Assembly (NCBI GenBank): GCA_030549775.1
Contig: CM060172.1
Coordinates: forward strand, 129,507,122 to 129,571,121
Origin: Tamarix chinensis
Taxonomy: Eukaryota > Streptophyta > Magnoliopsida > Caryophyllales > Tamaricaceae
Length of the DNA: 64,000 nucleotides
Direction: 5' to 3'
The first letter of the stretch is position 1. Every line of letters starts with the position of its first letter. Positions 46,480 to 58,780 of the stretch are shown here, piece after piece. Position numbers and translations under genes: made by a program. The notes below the pieces were generated by a model. It was not told the origin of the DNA. It worked only from the letters and a program-made list of their open reading frames with translations, and made no database searches.

Positions 46480-46990
46480 CATGAGCACCTGTGGTTAAGC
46501 ACACATTACCAAGGCATTGCTTTATCCTATGGCCAATTGTGTAAGGAAGATAAATTGTACGGCTATGGAATGCAAATTGATGACACTTGCATGTTATGTC
46601 AAGACCATGAATAATCCTGTGCTCGCCTCTTTTTTGAATTTAGGTATACTCGACAGGTTTTGTTACCATACTCCATAAGATGGGATAAAGAATGGAAGGC
46701 ATCTCAACATTAGGCCACAATAGGAGGACCACACTAAGAAAACAGTTTGCTTTTGCTCTATTAGCTACAATAATTGATCATGTGTGGAGAGAAAGGAATA
46801 CAAGAACTTTTACCAATGAACACAAGACAACAATTCATGTGAGGAGACAAATCACTCTTGATCTACTAGAAAAATGTCCACTTTTCGCACTTGTAAATCT
46901 TTTAGGAAGCACATGAATTATGCTGACTAGTTGGTTAACTAATTTGTACTGAGCACATTTCATTTTGGTTTGTAATAAAAGCATGCTTGC
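46480..46990 (+). pseudogene. LINE (L1-type) ORF2 C-terminal remnant
   Basis: A relic of the zinc-binding region after the reverse transcriptase of plant LINEs (zf-RVT) is visible. In one frame, MQIDDTCMLCQDHE is followed by a stop and then RLFFEFRYTRQVLL; a further stretch in the frame at 46692-46916 contains ATIIDHVWRERNTRTF. Frameshifts and stop codons separate the pieces (for example after DHE and after WKASQH). The upstream RT and endonuclease are absent, as expected for a 5'-truncated, decayed LINE copy. Confidence 0.75.
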
Positions 46991-47214
46991 CAAAAAATAA
47001 TATGCAAAATGTTTGGAATGATAATGCTCCAAAATACACATATAAATAAGGTTAAGTAGATAACACAAACGAAGCATCAAAATTCACCCCTATATGCTCC
47101 CCAACATTTTTGTGGCAAAACACAAAAAATAAAATAAAAATCTTAGCATAATTTTTTTCTAAAAATATCAAAAACCTTTAGCTTAAATGGTGAACAATCG
47201 GAGTACAAACCGAA

Positions 47215-47605
47215 CGAGTAGTGCTATAAACTCAAAATCTAAATCCAAACTAAAACTCAAATTTTTTAAAAATATAAATATTAATACGTTAATTTTAATT
47301 TTTATTAATAATTAAATGACATAAACTAATAATACTACCTTATAAAAAATTATAGCATAAAAGTATAATAAATTTATCATCAGTATTAATTTTATTGTAA
47401 TCATCATTATTATTGTTATTATAATAATAATAATAATAAAAGATTTACATTTTTTTGCCCTAATTTTATTTTATTTTGTATTATTATTAGTTTATATTAT
47501 TTAATTATTAAAAAAAATAAAATTAATACACTAATATACATATTTTTAATAAAATTTAACTTTTAATTTGAATTTAAATTTTGAATAGGTAGCATTATTC
47601 CAAAC
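47215..47605. mobile_element. Foldback MITE, left copy
   Basis: The arms at about 47221-47313 and 47503-47597 are near-complete inverted repeats of each other (AGTGCTATAAACTCAAAATC against the inverted TGCTACCTATTCAAAATT). The unit could fold into one long AT-rich hairpin around a central (AAT)n-rich loop. There is no coding sequence. A homologous copy in the same orientation lies at 57275-57640, on the other side of the FTHFS gene. Confidence 0.7.
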
Positions 47606-47999
47606 CGGACATAACCCTTTAGAAAAGATTCTCAAATTCTTTCCCCGTGGAGAGTTTCCTGATAAAAAATTCAATAGTACACTGCACTTGATCCAAAACA
47701 AGGGTGTGCTTCGGCGCCAATTATGATGGTCTCGACTCTCGAGGACCAAAGATGATAAAAATTAACGAGGTGCAACGCTAAGAGAAATAAGTTCAATCCT
47801 ATAACAAGCAATTGTTCAACTTAAATTTAGAGAATCTACTATATACAAACACAAATTTAGGAATGTAAAAACTGAAATTCAAGAAAGCAAAAATGCCAAA
47901 AGAGTAACACTCGTGCCGCAATACAAATCAATCCACGCAAAGAAAATAAACAGAAGCTAGAAGCTCAATGAATTGAAAGAAAACGATTCTCTGGGACAA

Positions 48000-48383
48000 A
48001 TGTGGAGTAGAGAAGCCCAGATGGGAGCCAGTTAATCCTTCAGTTCTTATGGCGTGCACTGAATCCATTTCTAAGCAGATCAACGACAATCTCATTCATT
48101 CCAAGTACAAGAAATGAGAAACCATCCCAACCCAAGGCTAGCTGCTGATCTCAGAGACTACACATGCCCCACAAATACGCATAGCTGATTTATTTCAACA
48201 ATAAAGTTCTGTAAATTGACGAATCATAAGATACACAGAGACCACATACAACAAGGGTCGATTTTCCAGATCAACGGAAAAAGCAATCGTAGGCAGGCTC
48301 TCATCCACCGAGCTTTTTGAGAGAGTCTATCCTGCGTAGAAACTGGCGAGGGCACATATGAAAGAAAGAGCCTACACCAGACT
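48000..48383 (-). other. Probable FTHFS 3' UTR
   Basis: Sequence directly after the FTHFS stop codon, GC-richer than the AT-rich DNA to its left. No competing gene; the small open frames here are shadows. Confidence 0.45.
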
Positions 48384-51300
48384 TCAAGAAAGACCAATGA
48401 CCTTCCCTGAGGCAGTGTCGAGATCAATTTCAAAGAAGCAAGGCCTTGTAGGAAGTCCAGGCATTGTGCTCATGGTTCCTACTAAGGGGTAGATAAAGCC
48501 AGCGCCAATACTAGCCCTTACATCCCTGATTGGCAAGATGAATCCACTAGGAGCACCTTTCTTAGAAGCCTCATGTGAGAAAGAGTACTGGGTTTTTGCC
48601 ATGCAAATTGGCAGATTGGAAAATCCTTGCCTGCTGTACATCTCAATTTGTTTCTCAGCCTGAGAATTCACAAGATTAAATTACTGGTCAATGTAATAAT
48701 GAATGACATAATCATGATTGTAGGTGAGAATGCAACAGGAAAAATGCCAATAAAAGGACATCAAGGTCGCCATATATGACCAGCTCACGTCCAGACTGTT
48801 TATCTTCCAGTGGAATTTGAGTTGATTTAAGACTTAATATGTGCACAGACAGGGCCAGTCTAGACATACTAAGCAAAAATATAAGCAATCCAATGTTTAC
48901 CATTGAATGAAAAGTTTATAATAAGAATTAAACTTAAATTTACATTTGATTTAATTTTATTCTTTATCGTGTACTTCCAATAATACAAAGCAATGCCATG
49001 GTTTTTTTTACCATTGTAGAATTATTATTTTTAGTCATATATAGCTAAAAAAAATGCCATCACATATTTTCTATAACAATTTGAAAATATTATTTAAATG
49101 ACTAAAATAATTCAATTAAGTAAATATGTGAAGTAAAAAGTTGACTGTTTAGTAATATAAGAATGATAATACTACTATGATACTAAATTAAAAATAATTA
49201 TAAATGCTGTGACACCTATGTGAAAATATTCGAATTAAAAAACATACTAAGTAAATAGATTAAAACTAATGGTAATAATAATTGTTGGTTGGACAATATT
49301 TTCTAAGACATGTTCGTCTATGTAGCATAAGTATGCATATGAAGGAGTCAAAATTTAAAATATTTGAGGACATTTTTCAGTACATGTTCATCTACGTAGT
49401 ATGAGTACTGCATATGAAAGATAGAAAAGTTAATATACGCATGTAGCCATTGTCACACTTCAAACCACTCACCAGTCACACCATCCATGAAAGTTGCCGA
49501 AGTTAACAATGAAACTGTTCATACCAGGAATTCATTTAGGTATTATTGCATAAATGTTATCATATCATATTTTTTGAGGCTGGGGCCCTAATATTTTCAG
49601 GACCCAGGCCAGGGCCTAATCCACCTATGCCTAAAGCCGGGCCTGTGCACAATTGTAGACAACTATGAGATAAACAATTTGATGAGGTGTGTGGTAGTAA
49701 ATCCCAACTGCATAGCAAAGATAGAGGTTGATTGTGATGCCAACTTGGTCTTCCACATTTTATGGGACATGGGTAGACTATAACCATTGGACAACATAAA
49801 ACTAAGTAGCTAATAATGAACCAGTACCGAAGATCAGAGGTATCAAGGGAGGAGCAGGGGCAAGAAGGGGGTAAAAATCTTAAGCGTTAGTATGGGGATG
49901 TCGCAGAATACCATGTAAATTCATTTAATTGTGGATGAAACAGTCCAACAGAGTAGCTCGCAGATAAATACGGTCACTAACCTGTTCTGAGTACTCAACA
50001 CTGCTGGCCCCATAAGACATTGCTATCGCCTTGATTTTCTCCTTGATGCTAGTATCCAGGGGATACAAAAACCTCAAAGGCCGTGACACATTCTCACAAG
50101 CTTTCTGTACTGCAATACCAAGGTCCACCTAAGAGAATCAAATTTCATGTCAATAACTTTGTAAGCTGTTCATCCTATATATCAGCCTGAAACAGACTTA
50201 CGATAACACATCTAAGGAGAAATAATTTTAAGTCATATTTCTACTTATTATCACAGAAAAAATGTGATTGAGTTAGCCCACGGTGACAATACATTGAGAA
50301 GTCAAACCACTGTAAAGACATTTAATCTACTATCCATTCATCTCAACCAAGTACTCCTTGAGTTACAAAAAGAAAATCATTTTAGGATTCAATTTTTGTT
50401 CCAAAAAGTAAAGTCATTTTAGCAAAAGTCAATGTCTAACTTCCACTTTTACCTTTATTATTTCTCTTTTATTATCTATGCATTAGTTGCTCAATGACAG
50501 ATATAAGTATAATATATAGGTTAGTTTTATTAGCTCCCTGCGTGCAAATTTCTAAATGACTCTTTTTAGAATGGAGCTCCTGGTATGGGATGAAAGTAAA
50601 GCAAAATCCAGTCCTGGCATGTATACTTCTATGTCTAGTTAGTGGTGGGCAGCTTTAATGCAGTTGATAAAACACTATAAAAGTCATTAATGAGACTGAA
50701 TAACTTACTGCACCCATTCCTCCATGTGCATGATGAGTACAAATCACAGCATCAAAGGCCCCAATGTCCAGTGCTGCTTTTTTCACCGCATTTAGCTCTG
50801 CTTCTGTATCAGTGGCAAACATGTTTACAGCAACCACGACATTGACACCATATGACATCATATTTGAAATATGCCTAGCAAGGTTTTCGCAACCAGCCTC
50901 AACAAGGCCCACATTCTCAGTAGTGTATGCATGATCAAGAGGCTTTCCTACCACAACTTGAGGTCCACCACCATGCATTTTCAAAGCCCTTATTGTTGCC
51001 ACAATAACAGCACACTGAGGGGTCAACCCACTGTAACGGCATTTGATGTTCATGAATTTTTCCGTTCCTATATCAGAACCAAAACCCGCTTCTGTGACTA
51101 CAAATCCCCCGGGTCCAACCAGCTTCAGTGCAATCTTGTCAGCAACAATGGATGAATTGCCATGAGCAATATTTGCAAAAGGACCAGCATGAACAAGGAC
51201 TGGCGTTCCCTCAAGGGTCTGCATCAAAGTAGGATTGATGGCATCCTTCATCAGCACAGTTAAAGCACCTCCTACACCCAGATCATCCGCTGTTATAGGT

Positions 51301-54300
51301 TCCCCGGCCTTGCTATTACCAATCACCATCTTGCCAAGCCTCTCTCTCATGTCATCTAAGGAAGTTGTCAGAGCTAAGACTGCCATTATCTCACTGGCAA
51401 CTGAGATATCAAAGCCAGTTTCCCTCGTCATCCCCTTTTCGTCGGGACCCTCACCAATAGTAATCTTCCTCAAAAACCTATCGTTGACATCCATAACTCG
51501 TCTCCATGTAATGGAAGCTGGATCAATATCAAGTCTAGCAAACCTCCTGACTTCTTCTGGAGAAAGATCCTCTGGGTTAGTCTTATCAATGCTAAGCTTC
51601 TTCAGACGTCTGAACATTATGTTGCTGAAGCTTCTTTGGCCTTCTTTATTTGGTGGGCACAACCTATTAAAGAGAGCCTTATCCGATTGAGTTGCCTCAT
51701 GGAAAATTCTGGTATCAATGGCAGCAGCTAGAAGATTGTTTGCTGCTGTGATCGCATGTATATCCCCTGTGAGGTGGAGATTGAACTCGTCCATTGGGAT
51801 AACTTGACTATAACCACCACCTGCTGCACCACCTTTGATGCCGAAAGTCGGACCTTGTGATGGCTGACGAAGGCAAGTAACAACCTAAGGCAGACAAAAT
51901 CAACCACAGATGTAGGGAAATCATTGACAATATATACTACTTTATTTGTCAGGAAGAACGTAGTCAAGGAGCTGAATGTTGATGTAAGATGCCAACATCT
52001 CAGATGGCATACTAAATATACGCAGAAAAGGGGGCAGGGTTGGAAAAATTGTGATGGTATCTGAACATTAGAAAAGGGGAATGCATAGCAAGGCTAAAAC
52101 TTTTAGTATGACATCCTGTGAGATAGACCTATGTCCTCAAACCAAGAAGAAAAGGTACCTTCTTGTCAAGGAATGCACCCAAAGCTTGACAAAGGCCAAC
52201 AGTAGTAGTTGATTTGCCTTCGCCGAGAGGGGTTGGAGTAATACCCCCAACGACAACATAGTACCCATCAGCAGATTCTTGAAGTTCATCGAGAACAGAT
52301 AGCAAAACCTACACACAGTCAAAATATACAGCACAAACATGTTACAACATGGTAGAACAATAACCCCCCTTCCCCAAAAGAGAGAGAGAGAGGAGAGAGA
52401 GAGAAGGGGAAAGCAATCAACATCCAGGAATAAAACCATATGCAGGGTGGACCGCCGTATTCAAACAGTCAAAACTCAAAAGAGCTGAGGCAGCAAAGGC
52501 TCACAAACTGCATTAGAAGAAAGATCAAGACGAGCCTTTTGTTGTAAGATTATTGAAGCATACTCTGCAATTATAATAAACGAGAACCAAAATTAAATAA
52601 AAAGAACTTATCAGAATTGTTGTGCCGTGGGAAAATTCGGAGAGACCGAGGTGCAATCGTGATGCCGCCTTGCCCCCAAGGTTGACACAGCAACCACCGT
52701 TCTCGTGCACTCAAGAATGGAGGATTTGGAATTTGTAGAACTTTTACCCAAAAATTCAAATGTAAAATCAAAGAGAAAAATGCTTGAAAAAAAAGTGCAG
52801 AGAGGAGAAGTTCGAATGTATGTTTTACTCGGTAAATCACAACCTCATTAAATTGGAGGAAGAGTTGAGATAAAATCGACAACTACTCTCCCACCTCCGA
52901 AAGATCAGCCATGAAGATGTAGAACATTTGAAAAAGTTCGAAAACATGGAGCCAGAATCGGATCTCAACTTATTGGAGAAACGGAACAGAGAAGAAAAGA
53001 AAAAAAATAGTAAAAAGATAAGCCCCGGGATCAAAGACCACACCACACCCACGCCCAGCCCGGCCTGAAACAGACAGGCGGCAGCACACGCGCGTGTGTG
53101 TCTAAGCCCAACCCACAACTAGACAAAACAATCCAAGTCAATTTCTTAAACACACTCTTAGAGATGGAGAAATATAAAAAAGTCTCAAACAACTTATCCC
53201 ACCGATGTGGGATGAGGAAAAAGCAAAAGATAGACTTTTGCCATTACCTCCGACAGTCCCCCACCAATGGCAAAACAGGGTAAAAACAAATGAATCTCTA
53301 GGTAAAAGAAGGAATAACACTTAAGTACCAATGTTACAAGGATTGAATTGATACATAGTGAAGTGAGGCAACAATCATGTTTAGGGAGTGAATGAATATT
53401 GAACTACCTTAACATTGACTGAGACCCCCACAATACATATCTTACCTTAAAACCTGCAAATTCCGCGATAAAAACACAAGTGCTTTTAATGGTCATGCAC
53501 ACACCTTGGATACTCATGAGTACTCTACAAAGACAGCCTCAGTCTTTCATAAAAGACGGCCTACCTTCACACTCACCTAGGTGAATCCACCAAGTGCGTC
53601 TCACAAGCATCACCAAGCATGGCTATGGATTTATTAAGAGCGTAAGCATGCTCAACCTCACAAATTTCAAGCGGTCAGCTCATCAAATTCGTCTCACTAG
53701 GACCACCCAAACATAGGGCTATGAACCCATTAAGAGCATAAAACTCAACCTATCCACAACGCACTACCATGCGCCAAAGGGATGAGTATGTAGTGCATGA
53801 GAGTAATCATATGGCTTCATTTGACCACATGTGGTATGCACCATACTTTCCTCAACTCAAAGGCTTAAGCCCCATCCCCCTCGACGATTCAAGGATGACT
53901 CTCCTTGTTGTACCCTTCATGAGAGGATCTGTCAGGTTCATCTCGGTTCTAACGAAATCCAAAGAGATCACACCATTCCTCAACAATTGTCTCACTAAAC
54001 TGTCTCTAACACGGATGTGTCTCCTCTTACCATTATATATAGTGTTTTTAGCAACACATATAGCTGTCTGTGAATCACAATGTAAAGAAACCAGTACACA
54101 TGATTTCCTCCACGAAGGTACATCAACTAACAAGTCCCTCAACCATTATGCCTTTTGACCTACTAATTCAAGGGCAATAAACTTAGACTCCATGGTCAAG
54201 CGAGCTATACAAGTCTACTTGGTAGACTTCCATGACACAACTCCTCCTCCCAAAGCAAACACACAACTACTTGTGGAACTGACCTTATCATTATTGGAAA

Positions 54301-57055
54301 TCTAGTTAGCATCTGTAAATCCCTCTAGCACAGCAGAAAATTTATATAAACGCAAACCCCAATCCTTAGTACCTTTAAGGTATCTAAGCAAACGACGAAT
54401 GGCAGTCCAGTGATTACTATCTAGGTTGTGAGTATATCTGCTCAGTCTACTCACAGCATAGGCTATGTCAAGTCTAGTATAATTCATGAAGAACATCACA
54501 CTAACTATGATTTTAACATATTCAGATTGAGAAACACTAGCACCTAGGATCTTTTCAAATGTATGCTAGGATCATAAGGAGTTTTCACAGGCATTTTATC
54601 TCGACAATCAAATTTTTATAGTATCTTATCAACATAATGTGAATAACTCAAGGAAAATCCATTCTCGGTTTTTCTCATTTTAATACCAAAAATCACATCG
54701 GCTTCTCCTAAATCTTTCATTTTAGAATGAGAAGACAAAAATGATTTGATCTCAATTACCACAGTCAAACTTGTGCCAATACTCAACATATCATCCACGT
54801 ACAGGCAGATTATCACACATTCGTGTCCAATCATTTTAGAACAAACGTATAAATCAGATGCATTTACTACATAACCATTGCTTACTAAGGTCTGCTCAAA
54901 CTTTTTATACCATTGCTTAGGTGCTTGTTTAAGGTCATACAATGACCTTCTCAATCTACACACTTTGTTCTCCTGACCTTGAACCTCATAGCCCTCGGGT
55001 TGCTCCACATAGACCTCCTCTTTCAGGTCACCATTTAGAAAAGTTGTTTTTACATTTATTTGATGGACTACAAGTCCATGGATAGCAGCTAAGGCAACCC
55101 AAGAACTGATTGTGGCAATCTTAGCCACGGGAGAATAAGTATCTGCATGCTATGTGTTGTAAGATTATTGAAGCATACTTTGGTGTTTTTCTCCTTCTCC
55201 TTCTTCGTCTGAATGATCCTGTTTTGTTCTGGCAATCTTGGGAGGCCGTTGAAATGGTTCTACTTGTAGATTCAGTGAATCCAATTCTGCAGGAGCACGA
55301 TCTATGCTACTTTTCATCTTCCGTTTAGTTACTATAGAGGTCCTTAAAGGCCTCAGTGTTTCTTGCGATATGGAAGAGTAGCAGTGGTTTCACGTTTTCT
55401 TCGAAACTTATTTGCGGCAATTCGTGCAGTAGCCAGCAATAGACCTGTGCAAAAGTGGAATATCCGGCTGTCACCTGCTTGGCTGCTCATGATAGGAGTC
55501 ATAGCAAACAATAACCAGAACATGAACACGGCTTCTTGTTTTTATTTATTATTTTTTAGATTTCAATTCATAAAATGATTCCATAACAAATCAACACAAT
55601 ACCATGCAATCCCCGAACAAAACAGGATTACGGCAGAAATTGAACTAAGTATACGCCAATAAAAAAATTTGCTTCAAATGTTGTAAGATTATTGAAGCAC
55701 ACTCTGCAATTATAACAAACGAGAACCATATTTAAAATAAAGAACTTATCAGAATTGTTGTGCCGCAAATAAATACGCTACCTTGAAGCAAAAATTGGGC
55801 ACAGCTGAGGTGTAATAGTGATGCTGCCTCGCCCTCAAAGTTGACACAACACCCACCATTCTCGTGCACTCAAGAATGGAGGATTTAGAATTTGTAGAAC
55901 TTTCACCCAGAAATTCAATTGTAAAATCAAAGAGGAAAATGTTTGGAAAAAAGGTGCGGCGAGAAGTTTGAATGTATGTTTTACTTGGTAAATTACAGCC
56001 TCATTAAATCGCAGGAAGTGTTGAGATAAAATCGATAACTACTCTCCCACCTTCAAAAGACCAGCCACGAAGAACCAAAATTAAAATAAAGAACTTATCA
56101 GAATTGTTGTGCCGCAAATAAATACACTACCTTGAAGCAAAAATTGGGCACGGCTGAGGTGTAATAGTGATGCTGCCTCGCCCTCAAAGTTGACACAACA
56201 CCCACCATTCTCGTGCACTCAAGAATGGAGGATTTAGAATTTGTACAACTTTCACCCAGAAATTCAATTGTAAAATCAAAGAGAAAAATGTTTGGAAAAA
56301 AGGTGCAGCGAGAAGTTTGAATGTATGTTTTACTCAGTAAATCACAGCCTCATTAAATTGCAGGAAGAGTTGAGATAAAATCGATAACTACTCTCCCACC
56401 TTCAAAATACCAGCCGGCATCAGAGACCACACCACTCCCGGCGCGAAGGGATGGCAACACACGCGCATGTGTGTGAGCTTAGGCCCGACCCACAGTTACA
56501 CTAACTTCTCAAACACACCAATATCAAGAAGTCTCGAACAACTTACCCTACCGATGTGGGATGAGGAAAAAGCAAAAGATGGACTTTTGCCATTGCCTCC
56601 AACACCTTTATAAGGAAAAATACTCCGTGCATCAAAATTCTCCGGCCTCACACTGAACTGATCTATAAATGTTGCTCCAGCAGCAACAACAAATATGCTC
56701 TTTCAAGAATTACTTTTGGCAACTAATTGACCAATCATTGCGTTATATATCCAAAGTTGGTCTATTATCATCTAAAAACAAAAAGTAGCGCTCAATCGCA
56801 TGTATTGATGCATAGGAAATCAGATAAGCAGTAGTAGTAGTTTACAAGTGAAAACGATGGTCAGAAGTCAAAAGAGTTCTAGAAATTAAATACCTTGGCT
56901 TTGTATTTTCCATACAGATCATAGTGAATAGGGCTAAGATTAAGCTCTTCCGCGATCTTCGATATATGCAAGGGCACAACTGAATTCGCAATATCGATGT
57001 CCGCCGGTACCGGCGATACCACCTGCAACTTCCTCACCGTCTTCGACGAGCTCAT
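48384..57055 (-). CDS. FTHFS: 10-formyltetrahydrofolate synthetase (formate-tetrahydrofolate ligase)
   Basis: Five exons on the minus strand: 57055-56894, 52308-52159, 51884-50709, 50128-49982 and 48659-48384. All junctions are phase 0 with GT/AG borders, giving 636 residues, the usual plant length. The enzyme makes 10-formyl-THF from formate, THF and ATP in one-carbon metabolism, normally in the cytosol; no targeting peptide is seen. The ATP-binding loop [18 protein letters not shown] is at about residues 81-98. Other hallmark stretches are [52 protein letters not shown] and the C-terminal [17 protein letters not shown] chose [10 protein letters not shown] as the start because it matches the known plant N-terminus; an upstream in-frame Met at 57082 would add nine residues. 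Intron 1 is 4585 bp because of a copia-like insertion. Introns 2-4 are 274, 580 and 1322 bp. Confidence 0.97.
52540..53255 (-). repeat. 3' LTR of the copia-type element
   Basis: 716 bp. It carries about 120 bp (52910-53030) that the 5' LTR lacks, while the 5' LTR has an internal duplication absent here. A purine-rich TTGGTGGGGGAC immediately upstream on the minus strand (53256-53267) is a good polypurine tract. Confidence 0.85.
53852..55140 (-). pseudogene. Copia reverse transcriptase / RNase H remnant
   Basis: Read on the minus strand. The RT C-terminal part (55128-54616) has [18 protein letters not shown], then [13 protein letters not shown] and the catalytic CLYVDDML. A connecting piece (54499-54302) has [15 protein letters not shown] and [10 protein letters not shown]. 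Copia RNase H follows: SWKSTK then a stop, a further stretch, and [13 protein letters not shown] in 54142-53852. Frameshifts and stops separate the blocks. The RT begins abruptly at [13 protein letters not shown], right at the junction with a 25-bp LTR-end fragment (55155-55180). Confidence 0.9.
55165..55678 (-). other. Foreign segment in the copia element, possibly captured gene sequence
   Basis: This segment lies between a stray LTR-end fragment (55155-55180) and the true 5' LTR, where gag and integrase should be. On the minus strand one frame stays open for about 73 codons up to the stop at 55165. It includes [31 protein letters not shown] and an acidic [10 protein letters not shown] end. 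This composition looks like a nuclear protein's disordered region, not copia Gag. I do not recognise the source. A host-gene exon carried by the element and simple filler DNA are both possible. Confidence 0.4.
55679..56604 (-). repeat. 5' LTR of the copia-type element with a 349-bp tandem duplication
   Basis: 926 bp. Positions 55723-56071 are repeated as 56072-56420 with few differences (for example GCTGAGGTGTAATAGTGATG in both). The copies differ more from the 3' LTR than from each other, so the duplication arose after insertion or in the 5' LTR alone. Confidence 0.85.
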
Positions 57056-57270
57056 CTCCCTCTTACGCAAGAACACTGTCAATCAATCGGAAGGAACTTG
57101 GATCGTTAATTTTTTCCCTCTATCTTTCCGAATGTCACTCCTAGGACCAGGTTCAGAACATTCGGTGAGGATAGGCTGACAGAACGAAAAACCGAGCACC
57201 ACTCGACTGGGGTAGGAACCTAGAAATACACTCCGGTGGCGATTCTAATTTCTGACTAACACTATCTATC
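57056..57270 (-). promoter_or_regulatory. FTHFS upstream region (5' UTR / promoter)
   Basis: GC-richer DNA directly 5' of the FTHFS start codon, up to the second MITE copy. No single promoter motif can be named safely. Confidence 0.35.
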
Positions 57271-57274
57271 TAAA

Positions 57275-57640
57275 TTTTATATTTATATTTATATTTATAT
57301 TTATATTTTTCTAAAAATAGATATATATTAATACACTAATTTTATTTTTTATTAATAATTAAGTAACATAAAATAATAATAATAATATATTATAAAAAAA
57401 TTATGTCATAAAAGTATAATTAATTTATTAGTAGTATTGTTTCTATTATAGTCATCATCATCATTATTATTATTGTAATAAAAAATATAATTTTTATGCC
57501 ACAATTAAAATTTATTTTGTAATATTATTATTTTATAATACTTAATTTTTAATAAAAAATAAAAATAGTCTACTAATATATTTTTTAAAAAAAAATAGTT
57601 TTTAGTTTAGGTTTAGAATTTGGATGCATAATATTTTTCC
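57275..57640. mobile_element. Foldback MITE, right copy
   Basis: Homologous along most of its length, in the same orientation, to 47250-47600. Shared words include ATTAATAATTAA, TCATAAAAGTATAAT and TCATCATTATTATTATTG, and the right end is GAATTTGGATGCATAATATT. The left end is altered by a (TTTATA)n expansion (57277-57309). Confidence 0.65.
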
Positions 57641-57849
57641 TAATATCTGCTCACCTAGCCTAATCTCTTAATATACTAATCCTATTATGCCCCACCCAAA
57701 AACTATATTTATTAGTTCCAATTAGTAGCTAATTATTTTTATCGTATCAAATCAATGATGTAGTTATTTGAAAAATAATTTGATTACTATTTGAAAATTT
57801 TTGAAGTAAAACATTGCTTATATCCTTCAATTAGTTCGGAAAGGATGAG

Positions 57850-58780
57850 AACTGTTTTAGAAGTTGCATCAAAGTTTGACATAATATATTGGTTGGCAGC
57901 ATGAAATTATATTGTAGTTTATTGTGTGTTGGCGTCAAAATTTAATGCTATATTACATAATGTTGCGTCAAATTTTGATGTTGCATTGTATGTTATAACA
58001 TAAAAAATTGACACTATCAATGAGATTGATCGAGACTAAGAATGACTAAGTGACCAAGAAAAAGGTCAAAGAATCATAAGATAAGACAATAACACTTGTT
58101 TATACATTGTTTTGTCCCACGCCCACTACCCTTCATATGTATAGTGTTCCCAAAATCCAATCTCTAGGCCACTCTGATGATGCTTGACAGATGATTTGTT
58201 GTAGTAAATTATATTTGTGCATTGTATTCTCTCTCCCACCAATCTTAGTTGACCTCGACTCTCTCTACCACCGATCTCTACAATCGACCCCTCTCTCCCA
58301 CATATTTCTCTAATAGTCGACCCAACTTTTAGATCTATATCAAGATATGTATTTTGTTAAAATTTATTTCATATCCAAAGTTAAATCGAGAATTTTTAGG
58401 CAAATTTGATTAATGTTGCATCAAAAATGACGTAACAAAAGGTGTGTTGCGTTGATGGCTAACGCTCGGCTTGGTGAAGCCTTGTCAAAATTTGTCACTG
58501 GACTTGTGGTATGTGGGATTGTCTTGGGGTAGGGTATGTTGCATCAAAAACTAATGCTAAGTCTGGGTATTCTACATCAAGGGCTGACGTTAGGGGATGT
58601 GTATTTGTGTTGAGATATGTCGCTTAGTTTGGGGAGCTAGCTGGGGTTGGGACTTGCATTAGATTGGGTGTGTTAAGTCGATATATGTTGCTTCAGTTGG
58701 GAGTGTTACATTAGGATCTGACGCTGGTGTTGTGGCCTTGCATCAAGATCTGATGATGAGTTAGGAAGGTGGGAGTTGGC
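57850..58780. repeat. Dispersed GTTGCRTCAA / TGACG words, possible CACTA subterminal region
   Basis: The words TTGCGTCAAATTTTGA, TTGCATCAAAAATGACG, TTGCATCAAAAACTAATGC and TTGCATCAAGATCTGATG recur in both orientations over nearly 1 kb. Similar motif clusters occur in subterminal regions of some plant CACTA elements. No CACTA terminal repeat or 3-bp duplication was found, so the family is a guess. Confidence 0.35.

Larger units (their letters stand above)
52540..56604 (-). mobile_element. Rearranged Ty1/copia-type element in FTHFS intron 1
   Basis: Bounded by a perfect 5-bp duplication CCTTT (52535-52539 and 56605-56609). On the minus strand: 5' LTR 56604-55679, interior 55678-53256, 3' LTR 53255-52540. 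Both LTRs run from TGTYGGAGG... to ...CTTCAATAATCTTACAACA and share the ATCCCACATCGG-type block. The interior keeps only the C-terminal half of reverse transcriptase and RNase H. Gag, protease, integrase and the RT start are gone, replaced by a roughly 500-bp segment of other origin. It lies antisense to nothing, since the host gene is also on the minus strand. It leaves about 0.5 kb of original intron. Confidence 0.85.

Noticed and set aside
50871..51690. Plus-strand ORFs of 94 and 151 residues
   Set aside because: They are antisense shadows of the large FTHFS exon.
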